From the NCBI GenBank assembly GCA_900545165.1, contig UQYA01000028.1:1-21132 (forward strand): DNA of 21,132 bases. The letters run 5' to 3'. Below are positions 14,142-20,771 of this stretch, piece after piece. Origin of the DNA: an uncultured Collinsella sp. GTDB taxonomy: Bacteria > Actinomycetota > Coriobacteriia > Coriobacteriales > Coriobacteriaceae. The position numbers were made by a program, and so were the translations under genes. Every line of letters begins with the position of its first letter. Position 1 is the first letter of the stretch. The notes under the pieces were generated by a model. The model was given only the letters and a program-made list of their open reading frames with translations, was not told the origin of the DNA and ran no database searches.

Positions 14142-14939
14142 CTAGTCCAGACGTTGGCCATCGGAGCGTACGCGCTCAGTGCCGCGGCCGCTGATCTGGC
14201 GGATCACCTCGCCGGCAATCATCTGGCCCATGATGGGCGGCATAAAGCTGGCGGTTCCCAGCTCGGTGCGCTCGTGGATGTTGGAAGGGTCGCGGGGCTG
14301 TGTCTTAACCGATTCCTCGCAGCTAAACAGTACATGCAGGCTCTTGATTCCGCGCTTCTTGCATTCTTTGCGCATGATGCGGCTCATGGGGTCACGTACC
14401 GTATCGAAAATGTCGGCAAAGCGGAGGCACTCGGGATGGAGCTTGTTGGCCCCGCCCATGGAGCTAACCAAACGAATGTCGTGGTCCTGAGCATATTTGG
14501 CAATGGTGAGCTTGGCCGAGATGGTGTCGATGGCGTCGACGACGTAGTCGAGCTTGCCGTCCGTCTGCTCCAAAACGCTCGCGAAGAAATCATCGATGTT
14601 GTCGCTCAGCAGGTATTCGGTGCGCTTGATGACGGTAGCGGTAGGGTTGATGTCGTGAATCATAGCCTCCATGACGTCGACTTTGCGCTTGCCGACGGTG
14701 CTGTGAAAGGCGATGGCCTGGCGATTGATATTGCTGGGCGCGATGATGTCCTTATCCAGAATGACGAAATGACCGATGCCGCCGCGGGCGAGTGCCTCGC
14801 AGCAGTTGGAGCCCACGCCTCCGCAGCCGAGCACTAGCACCGTAGCATCGGCGAGCTTATCGAGTGCCTCGCGGCCCATGATAATCTCGAGCTTGGTGTC
14901 GCGTGTCTCGATGGCGGCTGCGGCAGCGGTTTCGGTCAT
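14142..14939 (-). CDS. tcdA: tRNA threonylcarbamoyladenosine dehydratase (TcdA/CsdL, ThiF family)
   Basis: This is a 265-residue E1-like adenylating enzyme. VLVLGCGGVGSNCCEALARGG has the nucleotide-binding loop (38-44), followed by IGHFVILDKDIIAPSNINRQ, the family's D and NxNRQ block, and by DYVVDAIDTISAKLTI. TcdA uses ATP to cyclise t6A at position 37 of ANN-decoding tRNAs to ct6A, in the cytosol. A short Ala-rich N-terminal extension (residues 4-10) precedes the core. On the minus strand GGAGGA (complement of 14945-14950) lies 5 nt before the ATG. A perfect TATAAT lies upstream (complement of 14984-14989). Other ThiF/MoeB proteins share the fold, but length, the lack of a rhodanese domain and the VLFSCEES block fit TcdA. 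Confidence 0.88.
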   Translation of the reverse strand: MTETAAAAAIETRDTKLEIIMGREALDKLADATVLVLGCGGVGSNCCEALARGGIGHFVILDKDIIAPSNINRQAIAFHSTVGKRKVDVMEAMIHDINPTATVIKRTEYLLSDNIDDFFASVLEQTDGKLDYVVDAIDTISAKLTIAKYAQDHDIRLVSSMGGANKLHPECLRFADIFDTVRDPMSRIMRKECKKRGIKSLHVLFSCEESVKTQPRDPSNIHERTELGTASFMPPIMGQMIAGEVIRQISGRGTERVRSDGQRLD

Positions 14940-14983
14940 AAATATCCTCCGATGGGGAAGCAGGTCGTGTTTTAGCTATCGCC

Positions 14984-15012
14984 ATTATAGGTAATCGCCC
15001 ATAGGTTGCGAT
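14984..15012 (-). promoter_or_regulatory. Candidate promoter of tcdA-tatD
   Basis: On the minus strand a perfect TATAAT (complement of 14984-14989) lies about 45 nt upstream of the tcdA start. The 17-bp spaced -35 region (complement of 15007-15012) is ATCGCA, a weak match. The promoter diverges from the sdpR promoter about 70 bp away. Confidence 0.5.
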
Positions 15013-15054
15013 GGCGTTTGCTTTGATGTGGTTTGAAGCATTGCGATTAGATAG

Positions 15055-15084
15055 TTAGACAAACATCTAAATATTGAGTATAGT
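15055..15084 (+). promoter_or_regulatory. sdpR-sdpI promoter with overlapping ArsR-type operator
   Basis: TAGACA (15056-15061) and TATAGT (15079-15084) are 17 bp apart, each a 5/6 consensus match. TTAGACAAACATCTAA (15055-15070) is an interrupted palindrome, TTAGA-N6-TCTAA, covering the -35 and part of the spacer. A further TTAGAT lies at 15047-15052. This is the typical geometry for autorepression by an ArsR-family dimer, here the SdpR-like product encoded immediately downstream. Confidence 0.65.
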
Positions 15085-15118
15085 GTGCACGTCATGAGAG
15101 ATGATGAGAGGAGGTCTT

Positions 15119-15397
15119 ATGCCGGGAGAGGGTTTTAAGGCGCTTGCCGATCCAACGCGACGGCGCATTTTGGAGTTGCTGCGCGAGGGCAATTGCACGG
15201 CCGGGGAGCTTGCCGAGCATTTTGAAATCAGCAAGCCGTCATTGAGCCATCACTTGGCGACGCTCAAAAACGCCGGGTTGGTGACTGACGAACGTCATGG
15301 CCAAAACATCGTTTACAGCTTAAACACCACCGTCATGCAGGACTTGATCGGTTGGTTTATGGGCTTTACAAACACGGAAGGTGATAAGGATGAATAA
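15119..15397 (+). CDS. sdpR: SdpR-like ArsR-family autorepressor
   Basis: This is a 92-residue winged helix-turn-helix protein of the ArsR family. FKALADPTRRRILELLREG, then CTAGELAEHFEISKPSLSHH (recognition helix region) and LVTDERHGQNIVYSLNTTV line up closely with B. subtilis SdpR. No cysteine-pair metal site like ArsR/SmtB is apparent, consistent with a non-metal SdpR type. In Bacillus, SdpR represses its own operon until membrane-bound SdpI, engaged by the SdpC toxin, sequesters it. ATG 15119 has GGAGG (15110-15114) 4 nt upstream; ATG 15101 lacks a site and is rejected. It overlaps sdpI by 8 nt (ATGAATAA), so the two are translationally coupled. A matching operator overlaps its promoter. 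Confidence 0.9.
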   Translation: MPGEGFKALADPTRRRILELLREGNCTAGELAEHFEISKPSLSHHLATLKNAGLVTDERHGQNIVYSLNTTVMQDLIGWFMGFTNTEGDKDE

Positions 15398-16094
15398 CGA
15401 AAACAAGGGCATTCACCCCACGGGGGTATCGTCGCGCGTGTGGATTGCGCTGGTCGCTCTGTGCGTCGCCAATGTCGTAGCGCACCTCATGGTGATGCCG
15501 AGCTTGCCTACGCAGATTCCCACGCACTGGGGCGCGAACGGCGCCGTCGACGGTTGGGGTCCTAGCTGGATGGCCTCCGCGCTCGGCGTGCTGCCTCTGG
15601 CGCTTCTCGCAATGTTCTGCATGGTGCCGCGCATCGACCCCAAAGGTGAGGCATATCGAACCTCGGGCAAGTTCTACCAGGGCTTCGTAATCGCCTTCAC
15701 CTTGTTCATGTGCGCCATAAGCTGGCTGGGAGAGCTTACGGTCTGGGGCGTGGTGCCGGCGGTCGGTTCGGTTAACGTGCTGATTTCCGGTGCTGTCGGT
15801 TTGCTATTCATCGGCGTAGGCAACTACTTGCCGCGTGTGAAGCAGAACTATACGCTCGGTATCAAGACACCTTGGGCGCTTGCCGATCCCGAGAACTGGC
15901 GCCGTACTCAGCGTTTTGGCGGCGCCTGCTTTATGGTGCTGGGTATTGGCCTGATTGTGATGGGCGTGGCAGGCAGCGTGCTTTCGAGTGAAGTCGTCGC
16001 CGCGGTGATTGCGGTTCTGGCGTTTGGTTCGGTTGGAGCCGTCTACGTCTACTCGTATCTGTTGTGGCGCAAATCGCAGCGAGCCGCTCGTTAA
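15390..16094 (+). CDS. sdpI: SdpI-family membrane protein (DUF1648 plus SdpI domain)
   Basis: This is a 234-residue integral membrane protein with about six hydrophobic segments. The first helix (about 15-35) is followed by LPTQIPTHWGANGAVDGWG, the DUF1648 signature. The C-terminal SdpI domain has GVGNYLPRVKQNYTLGIKTPWALADPENWRRTQRFGG. In B. subtilis SdpI gives immunity to the SdpC cannibalism toxin and titrates SdpR. The gene overlaps its repressor gene by 8 nt; GGAAGG (15376-15381) serves as ribosome binding site. No sdpABC toxin genes are in this window, so this may be an orphan immunity/sensor pair. A tail after the last helix is basic (WRKSQRAAR). Many actinobacterial and Firmicute sdpI genes lack a toxin partner, and their trigger is unknown. 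Confidence 0.88.
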   Translation: MNNENKGIHPTGVSSRVWIALVALCVANVVAHLMVMPSLPTQIPTHWGANGAVDGWGPSWMASALGVLPLALLAMFCMVPRIDPKGEAYRTSGKFYQGFVIAFTLFMCAISWLGELTVWGVVPAVGSVNVLISGAVGLLFIGVGNYLPRVKQNYTLGIKTPWALADPENWRRTQRFGGACFMVLGIGLIVMGVAGSVLSSEVVAAVIAVLAFGSVGAVYVYSYLLWRKSQRAAR

Positions 16095-16159
16095 GGTTGC
16101 GGAAAACTAGCGTACGCAGTTCATAGTATGTTCCGGGGGACTTTTCCCAGGTAGTATTA

Positions 16160-16187
16160 GGGGGTGTGGGCAACCATGCCCCTTTTT
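16160..16187 (+). terminator. Intrinsic terminator after sdpI
   Basis: GGGGGTGTGG (16160-16169) pairs with CCATGCCCCT (16174-16183) through a GCAA tetraloop, with three G-U pairs. TTTTT follows immediately. It ends the sdpR-sdpI transcript and lies about 90 nt before ettA. The rest of this 184-nt gap shows no convincing promoter for ettA. Confidence 0.8.
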
Positions 16188-16278
16188 CGTTACGTTTCAG
16201 AGCTGGCTCCCTCATTTCGTTTCCACTAAAGCGAATCAAGAATAGGGAAACAGCAGGTAGAAAGGATAGAACAGACAT

Positions 16279-17958
16279 ATGGCGGAGTTTATCTACCAGA
16301 TGTATCAGGCTCGCAAGGCCCATGGCGACAAGGTAATCCTTGACGACGTGACCCTGAGCTTCTACCCCGGTGCCAAGATCGGCGTCGTGGGTCCCAACGG
16401 CATGGGTAAGTCGACCCTGCTCAAGATTATGGCCGGCATCGAGGAGGTCTCCAACGGCGATGCCAGGCTCACCCCCGGCTACACTGTGGGCATCCTGCAG
16501 CAGGAGCCGCCGCTCGACGACGACAAGACCGTCATCGAGAACGTGCGCATGGCGTTTGGCGATATGATCGCCAAAGTCGATCGCTTCAATAAGATCGGCG
16601 AGGAGATGTGCGACCCGGATTGCGACATGGACGCCCTCATGGCCGAGATGGGCAAGCTCCAGGACGAGATCGACGCCGCTGACGGCTGGGATATCGATTC
16701 CAAGCTCGGCCAGGCCATGGACGCCCTGCAGCTGCCCGATTCTGACATGCCGGTTAATGTGCTTTCCGGCGGCGAGCGCCGTCGCGTGGCCCTGTGCAAG
16801 CTGCTGCTCGAGGCTCCCGACCTGCTGCTGCTCGACGAGCCTACGAACCACCTGGACGCCGAGTCGATCCTGTGGCTCGAGCACTTCCTGCACAACTACC
16901 AGGGCGCGGTGCTTGCCGTCACGCACGATCGCTACTTTCTGGATAACGTTGCCGAGTGGATCTGCGAGGTCGACCGCGGTCACCTTTATCCCTACAAGGG
17001 CAACTACTCCACGTATCTGGAGACCAAGGCCGCCCGTATCGAGGCGCAGGGCAACCGCGACGCCAAGCTCGCCAAGCGCATGGAGGCCGAGCTCGAGTGG
17101 GTACGCAGCTCGCCCAAGGCTCGCCAGGCCAAGAACAAGGCCCGTCTGGCTCGCTACGAGGAGATGGAGGCCGAGGCCCGCGCAAGCCAGAAGCTCGACT
17201 GGACCGACATCCGCATTCCCGTCGGACCGCGCCTGGGCAACAAGGTGCTCGAGGCCCATCACCTGCACAAGGAGTTCGATGGCCGTGTGCTCATCGACGA
17301 CCTATCATTCACCCTGCCGCGCAACGGCATCGTGGGCGTCATCGGTCCCAACGGCGTCGGTAAGACCACGCTGTTCAAGACGATTGTGGGTCTGGAGCCG
17401 CTGACTTCGGGCGAGCTCGAGGTGGGTGAGACCGTCAAGATCTCCTATGTCGATCAGAACCGTTCTGGCATCGACCCTGACAAGAACCTGTGGGAGGTCG
17501 TCTCGGATGGCCTGGACCACATGATGGTCGGCGAGACCGAGGTTCCGAGCCGCGCTTATGTGGCGAGCTTTGGCTTTAAGGGCCAGGACCAGCAGAAGCG
17601 CGCTGGCGTACTCTCCGGTGGTGAGCGCAATCGTCTGAACCTGGCACTTACGCTCAAGCAGGGCGGCAACCTGCTGCTCCTCGACGAGCCCACGAACGAT
17701 CTCGACGTCGAGACGCTGTCCTCGCTCGAAGCGGCGCTGCTCGAGTTCCCGGGCTGCTCGGTGGTCATTAGCCACGACCGCATGTTCCTGGACCGCGTCG
17801 CCACGCACATTCTGGCGTGGGAGGGCACCGACGAGAATCCGGGCAACTGGTATTGGTTCGAGGGCAACTTTGAGGCCTATCAGGCCAACCGCATCGAGCG
17901 CCTGGGCGAGGATGCAGCCCAGCCGCATCGTATCCACCGCAAGCTGACGCGCGACTAG
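16279..17958 (+). CDS. ettA: EttA, energy-dependent translational throttle (ABC-F ATPase)
   Basis: This is a 559-residue ABC-F protein with two ATPase domains and no membrane segments. Domain 1 has Walker A GPNGMGKST (38-46), signature LSGGERRRVAL and Walker B LLLLDEPTNHLD. Domain 2 has GPNGVGKTT, LSGGERNRLNL and LLLLDEPTNDLD. The charged linker between them (LAKRMEAELEWVRSSPKARQAKNKARL region) is the P-site tRNA interaction motif. The N-terminal FIYQMYQARKAHGDKVILDDVTLSFYPGAKIGVVG block is diagnostic for EttA rather than antibiotic-resistance ABC-F proteins. EttA binds the ribosomal E site and gates the first elongation step according to ATP/ADP ratio. AAAGGA (16261-16266) is rather far (12 nt) from the ATG, so initiation may be modest. 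Length matches E. coli EttA (555). Confidence 0.95.
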   Translation: MAEFIYQMYQARKAHGDKVILDDVTLSFYPGAKIGVVGPNGMGKSTLLKIMAGIEEVSNGDARLTPGYTVGILQQEPPLDDDKTVIENVRMAFGDMIAKVDRFNKIGEEMCDPDCDMDALMAEMGKLQDEIDAADGWDIDSKLGQAMDALQLPDSDMPVNVLSGGERRRVALCKLLLEAPDLLLLDEPTNHLDAESILWLEHFLHNYQGAVLAVTHDRYFLDNVAEWICEVDRGHLYPYKGNYSTYLETKAARIEAQGNRDAKLAKRMEAELEWVRSSPKARQAKNKARLARYEEMEAEARASQKLDWTDIRIPVGPRLGNKVLEAHHLHKEFDGRVLIDDLSFTLPRNGIVGVIGPNGVGKTTLFKTIVGLEPLTSGELEVGETVKISYVDQNRSGIDPDKNLWEVVSDGLDHMMVGETEVPSRAYVASFGFKGQDQQKRAGVLSGGERNRLNLALTLKQGGNLLLLDEPTNDLDVETLSSLEAALLEFPGCSVVISHDRMFLDRVATHILAWEGTDENPGNWYWFEGNFEAYQANRIERLGEDAAQPHRIHRKLTRD

Positions 17959-17961
17959 ATC

Positions 17962-18117
17962 GTTACGCGGTTTTCCAAACCGCGTAACTGCTCGACGCTG
18001 CGCGGGTCGCAAGCACCCCATCTTGCCGTTCAAGCCGTCGCTCGCGTACCGAAGTACGCGTCGCTCCTCTTTCACGGCAACCTGGGGCACTTGCGGCCCG
18101 CTCGCTGTTGGTTACGC
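17962..18117. repeat. Structured intergenic inverted-repeat element downstream of ettA
   Basis: A perfect 12-bp hairpin, GTTACGCGGTTT (17962-17973) with AAACCGCGTAAC (17977-17988), opens the element. A long imperfect inverted repeat follows: a 28-nt arm at 18002-18029 against 18074-18101, about 24 of 28 positions pairing. It encloses a perfect 7-bp hairpin CGCGTAC-CGAA-GTACGCG (18044-18061). A third GTTACGC at 18111-18117 can pair with GCGTAAC at 17982-17988, competing with the first hairpin. No open frame or T-tract explains it. It could be a REP/MITE-like repeat or a structured RNA; copy number in the genome would decide. Confidence 0.6.
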
Positions 18118-18130
18118 AACATCAACAAAT

Positions 18131-18170
18131 AAAAACGGCTCAAATCCTGATTTGGATTTGAGCCGTTTGT
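18131..18170. terminator. Bidirectional terminator between ettA and the convergent gene
   Basis: AAACGGCTCAAATCC (18133-18147) pairs perfectly over 15 bp with GGATTTGAGCCGTTT (18154-18168), with a TGATTT loop. The plus strand continues TTTGT; the minus strand continues into TTTTTATTT. It therefore terminates the minus-strand gene ending at 18173 strongly and can end ettA read-through. Confidence 0.88.
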
Positions 18171-18172
18171 CG

Positions 18173-19474
18173 TTACTGCGCGGGTTCTTCGACTTTATCG
18201 ATGGTCCAGGCGGCTCCGAGACCGCCGGTGGTGTTGCGGCGGATGCGCACGGTAACCTCGCGGCGCTCGCCGGCCTGCGTATAGTGCAGGGGGAAGCTTG
18301 CGCGGTTTCGCGCGGCCTCGATGGTGCCGCGCTCGCGGGCAATCCAGTAGTACTCGCCGATGATGCCGAGCGTGTCGGCGCCGTAGGGGAGATAGGTCGA
18401 CAGCTGGTGTAGCAACGGGCCGGGGCAGAAGACCTCGGTTGCGAAATCGATGGGGAAGTCCTCGGGGATGGTCGGTGCTGCGGGTGCGGGGGCCGGTGCC
18501 ATCGCCGGTGCGGAGGCCTGCTCATTGACGGGCGTCACCTCGATGACGGGCGCGGGTTCGGTGCCGAGTACTGATTCGGTGTCCGCTTTCGGCATCGCCG
18601 CGGAATCTGCGGGCTCGACGATGGCGGGTGCGTCTGCGGTCGCGGTGTCGAGCTCGACTTGCGTCGCGTTCTCATTCTCGACGCTCGACTTTGCCTCGAT
18701 GGGCGTGGATGCCATGGTGGTGATGCCGGCATTGGCATTCTCGGGGTCATAGACGACCGTGAGCGAGATGGCGGGCTGCGGCGTCTCGGGCTCCGGCGCC
18801 GACTCGGTAGCGTCTTGATCTGCGGGCTCGTCGGACTGATCGTCCTCGGCCTCGTCGCCAAAGACATCGCTGTTTTGGAACGCAGACGGCTCGGGTTGGT
18901 CAGCGGCTTCTTCGGTTGTCGACTTGGGCGCTTCGTTGAGCTCCACAGTGGCTTCCTGCTCGGATATGACTTCGGAATCGGTCGTGGCGGCGATTTCGGT
19001 TTCGGCTTCTGCCGTTACCTCAATAGCGACTTCGATCTCTGTCTCGGGCTCGGGTTCCGGCGCGGCTTCAACCATGGCTTCGGGCTCGGGACGCTTAACG
19101 TGCTTGGGGCGCACGGCCTTGAGGTCCTTCTCACCGCGCTTTTTCTTTTTGTAGGACTGCTTGGCGCCCTTGGCGGTCTTGGGCTTGTCCTCGCCCTTGG
19201 CAAGCGCAGCATCCCAGGCCTCGTTGGCGATGACGGTGGCATACAGGCGGCCGCCTTTAAAGACGGTCAGCTTAATGCAGTCGTTAAGTTCCTCGAGCAG
19301 CTCGCGCGTGGACTCAAAGCCCAGGTCATAAGCAGTCATGTCGCCTGCGGCGAGCGCCTCCTCGACCTGCGTCATAAACGTTTGCTTGCCGCACCCAATC
19401 GCGTCGCGCAGCAGGCGATACAGATAGATGTGGTTGCCCAGCGATAGCGTGGGCCTAACTATTGTCTTGCTCAT
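18173..19474 (-). CDS. Hypothetical protein: conserved-looking ends joined by a long acidic Glu/Pro/Ala linker
   Basis: I do not recognise this 433-residue protein. Residues 1-90 look globular (YLYRLLRDAIGCGKQTF, TAYDLGFESTRELLEEL, IKLTVFKGGRLYATV) and vaguely resemble a winged-helix or OST-HTH/LOTUS-type nucleic-acid-binding fold. Residues 97-130 are strongly basic (SYKKKKRGEKDLK). Residues 130-339 are an acidic, low-complexity tract rich in Glu, Ala, Pro and Thr. Residues 340-433 are again globular (GADTLGIIGEYYWIARERGTI and VTVRIRRNTTGGLGAAWTID). No signal peptide or membrane helix is seen, so it is likely cytosolic. CTCCTCT (19482-19488, plus-strand reading) gives an AGAGGAG ribosome binding site 7 nt before ATG 19474; the frame's upstream extension to 19513 is rejected. 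A strong terminator follows. The layout suggests two domains tethered by a flexible linker; function unknown. Confidence 0.8.
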   Translation of the reverse strand: MSKTIVRPTLSLGNHIYLYRLLRDAIGCGKQTFMTQVEEALAAGDMTAYDLGFESTRELLEELNDCIKLTVFKGGRLYATVIANEAWDAALAKGEDKPKTAKGAKQSYKKKKRGEKDLKAVRPKHVKRPEPEAMVEAAPEPEPETEIEVAIEVTAEAETEIAATTDSEVISEQEATVELNEAPKSTTEEAADQPEPSAFQNSDVFGDEAEDDQSDEPADQDATESAPEPETPQPAISLTVVYDPENANAGITTMASTPIEAKSSVENENATQVELDTATADAPAIVEPADSAAMPKADTESVLGTEPAPVIEVTPVNEQASAPAMAPAPAPAAPTIPEDFPIDFATEVFCPGPLLHQLSTYLPYGADTLGIIGEYYWIARERGTIEAARNRASFPLHYTQAGERREVTVRIRRNTTGGLGAAWTIDKVEEPAQ

Positions 19475-19486
19475 GGCAAATCTCCT

Positions 19487-19509
19487 CTTTACACATGTAA
19501 AGCATCTTA
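19487..19509 (-). promoter_or_regulatory. Extended -10 promoter and 16-bp palindrome before the acidic hypothetical gene
   Basis: On the minus strand TGGTAAGAT (TAAGAT is the complement of 19504-19509) forms an extended -10 element with no clear -35. Directly downstream, CTTTACA-CA-TGTAAAG (19487-19502) is a perfect 7-2-7 palindrome ending next to the ribosome binding site, in a position where a bound repressor would block transcription. No regulator was identified. Confidence 0.4.
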
Positions 19510-19546
19510 CCATCGCATAGCGTTCGCCATGGCGGCGCCCAAGGCA

Positions 19547-19580
19547 AACGGGCGCGAACCGTTGTCGATTCGCGCCCGTT
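19547..19580 (-). terminator. Hairpin terminator downstream of the Ser/Thr-rich membrane protein gene
   Basis: AACGGGCGCGAA (19547-19558) pairs perfectly over 12 bp with TTCGCGCCCGTT (19569-19580). Read on the minus strand it follows the stop at 19615 and is trailed only by TTTG, so the U-tract is short. It separates the two minus-strand hypothetical genes. Confidence 0.55.
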
Positions 19581-19614
19581 GTACAGGTCGGTTATCTATG
19601 AGAGGCAAATGTGC

Positions 19615-20568
19615 TTAGTTGCCCGATGCCGTGCCTTGGCTCGAGTTGTCAGATGCCGTGCCGGACGCGGTTCCGCTCGAGCTGTTGGTGTTGCTACTGT
19701 CTGCTGAGCCCGTTCCCGACGTGGTGTCACTCGTCTGGCCGCCCGTGCTCGGCTGCGAACCGTCAGTCGTTTGGCTTGAGTCGGTCGTGCTGGACGGCGT
19801 GCCACTGTTGGCCGTAGAGGAACCGGTGCCCTGCGATTGGTTTTGGGTGTTCGAGGACGAATCGGTAGAGGTAGAACTGTCTTGCGTGCCGTCCGTCTGT
19901 GTCTGCTGATCCTGCGACTGGGTGTTGCCATTTGCATTGCTCTCGGTCGTGCGCGACGACAGGATTGGCTCGGGGCGTTCGCCCAGGCCTTCGCCGGCGG
20001 TGGTGATGAGAATCGCTCCGGCGCAGGCGATGACCGCGACGATGGCGATGGCGATCGAGAAGACGATGACCTTCTTTTGCGTCTGGCTGCGCTCTGCCGC
20101 GGCCTTGGCGCGTAGGCTGTTAGGGGCGACGCGCGCCGTGGTCGCGCGTCCCGCAACCTGGCGCATTTCCTGCGTGGTCGCGGCGCCACCTAGGTGCTCC
20201 TCGACATCGGGCTCAACGGGCTCGTAGGCGCCGGCAGGGTAGTCGACAGCGGCATGCGTGCCCTTGATTGCTTCGGCGCTGGCAGAGATAAAGTGGCGGT
20301 AGACCTGCGAGGACACAACGGTGATGACCGAGCTCACGGCGGCACCAATTACTGAACCAGCGATACCAATCTTGGAGGCAAGCGCGACGCTCGTGGCAGC
20401 AGCTGCGGCGCCGGCGATGATCTGGGGAATGGAAATATCGTCAAACAGGCCTTTCTTGGGTGCGATGGCCATGGTCTGTCCGATGGAATGGTTCTCGTGC
20501 ACGCCGTTGTTGAGCGATGCCGGCGTCATGACGCGCGTGCGCGGCGCGTCGGTGTACTTGGTTGTCAT
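19615..20568 (-). CDS. Hypothetical membrane protein with a Ser/Thr/Gln-rich C-terminal tail
   Basis: This 317-residue protein was not recognised. Residues 1-45 are polar. Residues 48-86 are a long Ala/Gly/Ile/Val hydrophobic stretch (IIAGAAAAATSVALASKIGIAGSVIGAAVSS) that could be one or two helices. Residues 100-165 are soluble and charged. Residues 167-189 (VIVFSIAIAIVAVIACAGAILIT) form a clear transmembrane helix. Residues 205-317 are low complexity, almost only Ser, Thr, Gly, Asn, Gln, Asp and Ala. The tail is probably outside the cell, where it may be a glycosylated or wall-spanning stalk; that is inference. No LPxTG sorting signal is present. ATG 20568 has a GGAGGA site (complement of 20575-20580) at 6 nt, deciding the start over a longer upstream frame to 20664. 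The gene diverges from nadE. Confidence 0.8.
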   Translation of the reverse strand: MTTKYTDAPRTRVMTPASLNNGVHENHSIGQTMAIAPKKGLFDDISIPQIIAGAAAAATSVALASKIGIAGSVIGAAVSSVITVVSSQVYRHFISASAEAIKGTHAAVDYPAGAYEPVEPDVEEHLGGAATTQEMRQVAGRATTARVAPNSLRAKAAAERSQTQKKVIVFSIAIAIVAVIACAGAILITTAGEGLGERPEPILSSRTTESNANGNTQSQDQQTQTDGTQDSSTSTDSSSNTQNQSQGTGSSTANSGTPSSTTDSSQTTDGSQPSTGGQTSDTTSGTGSADSSNTNSSSGTASGTASDNSSQGTASGN

Positions 20569-20717
20569 ACGGGGTCCTCCCGGTGTAAATCTGCTTCGTT
20601 TCGTGTAGCCATCAGGGTACCCACCAGATGTGAATCGTACGTGACATTTAACAGATACCATCAACTCATCAATTGCTCACCAAGTTGGTGGGATGCGGTT
20701 ACACCCGGCGGTTGAAC

Positions 20718-20723
20718 TACAAT
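20718..20723 (+). promoter_or_regulatory. Candidate -10 element of nadE
   Basis: TACAAT (20718-20723) matches the -10 consensus in 5 of 6 positions and lies about 50 nt upstream of the nadE start. No good -35 is seen at 16-18 bp. The 203-nt divergent gap (20569-20771) shows no other strong signal; on the minus strand a TTGATG/TACGAT pair has an over-long 19-bp spacer. Confidence 0.35.
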
Positions 20724-20771
20724 AGGACTTGCTAATTGTTGTGAATGGCGTCTACGCACGGGAGCATTCTT

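Noticed and set aside
14103..14837. Plus-strand 244-residue frame opposite tcdA
   Set aside because: It is fully antisense to the TcdA motifs and lacks a start signal.
15931..17268. 445-residue open frame on the minus strand opposite sdpI and ettA
   Set aside because: It spans a terminator and two genes with unmistakable motifs on the other strand; its sequence has no recognisable domain.
16279..17958. ABC-F protein as an antibiotic-resistance determinant
   Set aside because: The N-terminal block, interdomain linker and length match EttA housekeeping proteins rather than Vga/Lsa/Msr types, and no resistance context is present.
17962..17988. 12-bp hairpin just after ettA as its intrinsic terminator
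   Set aside because: The stem is strong but no T-tract follows on either strand; the 18131-18170 hairpin fits termination much better, so the first was treated as part of a structured element.
18659..19447. Plus-strand 262-residue Gly/Leu-rich frame opposite the acidic hypothetical gene
   Set aside because: Its composition is the complement of Glu/Pro/Ala codons. The minus-strand gene has a good ribosome binding site, a terminator and globular ends, so it is the real one.
19615..19950. Repetitive-looking DNA in the Ser/Thr-rich tail as a tandem repeat or CRISPR array
   Set aside because: No fixed repeat unit or spacer structure exists; the pattern comes from low-complexity coding sequence.
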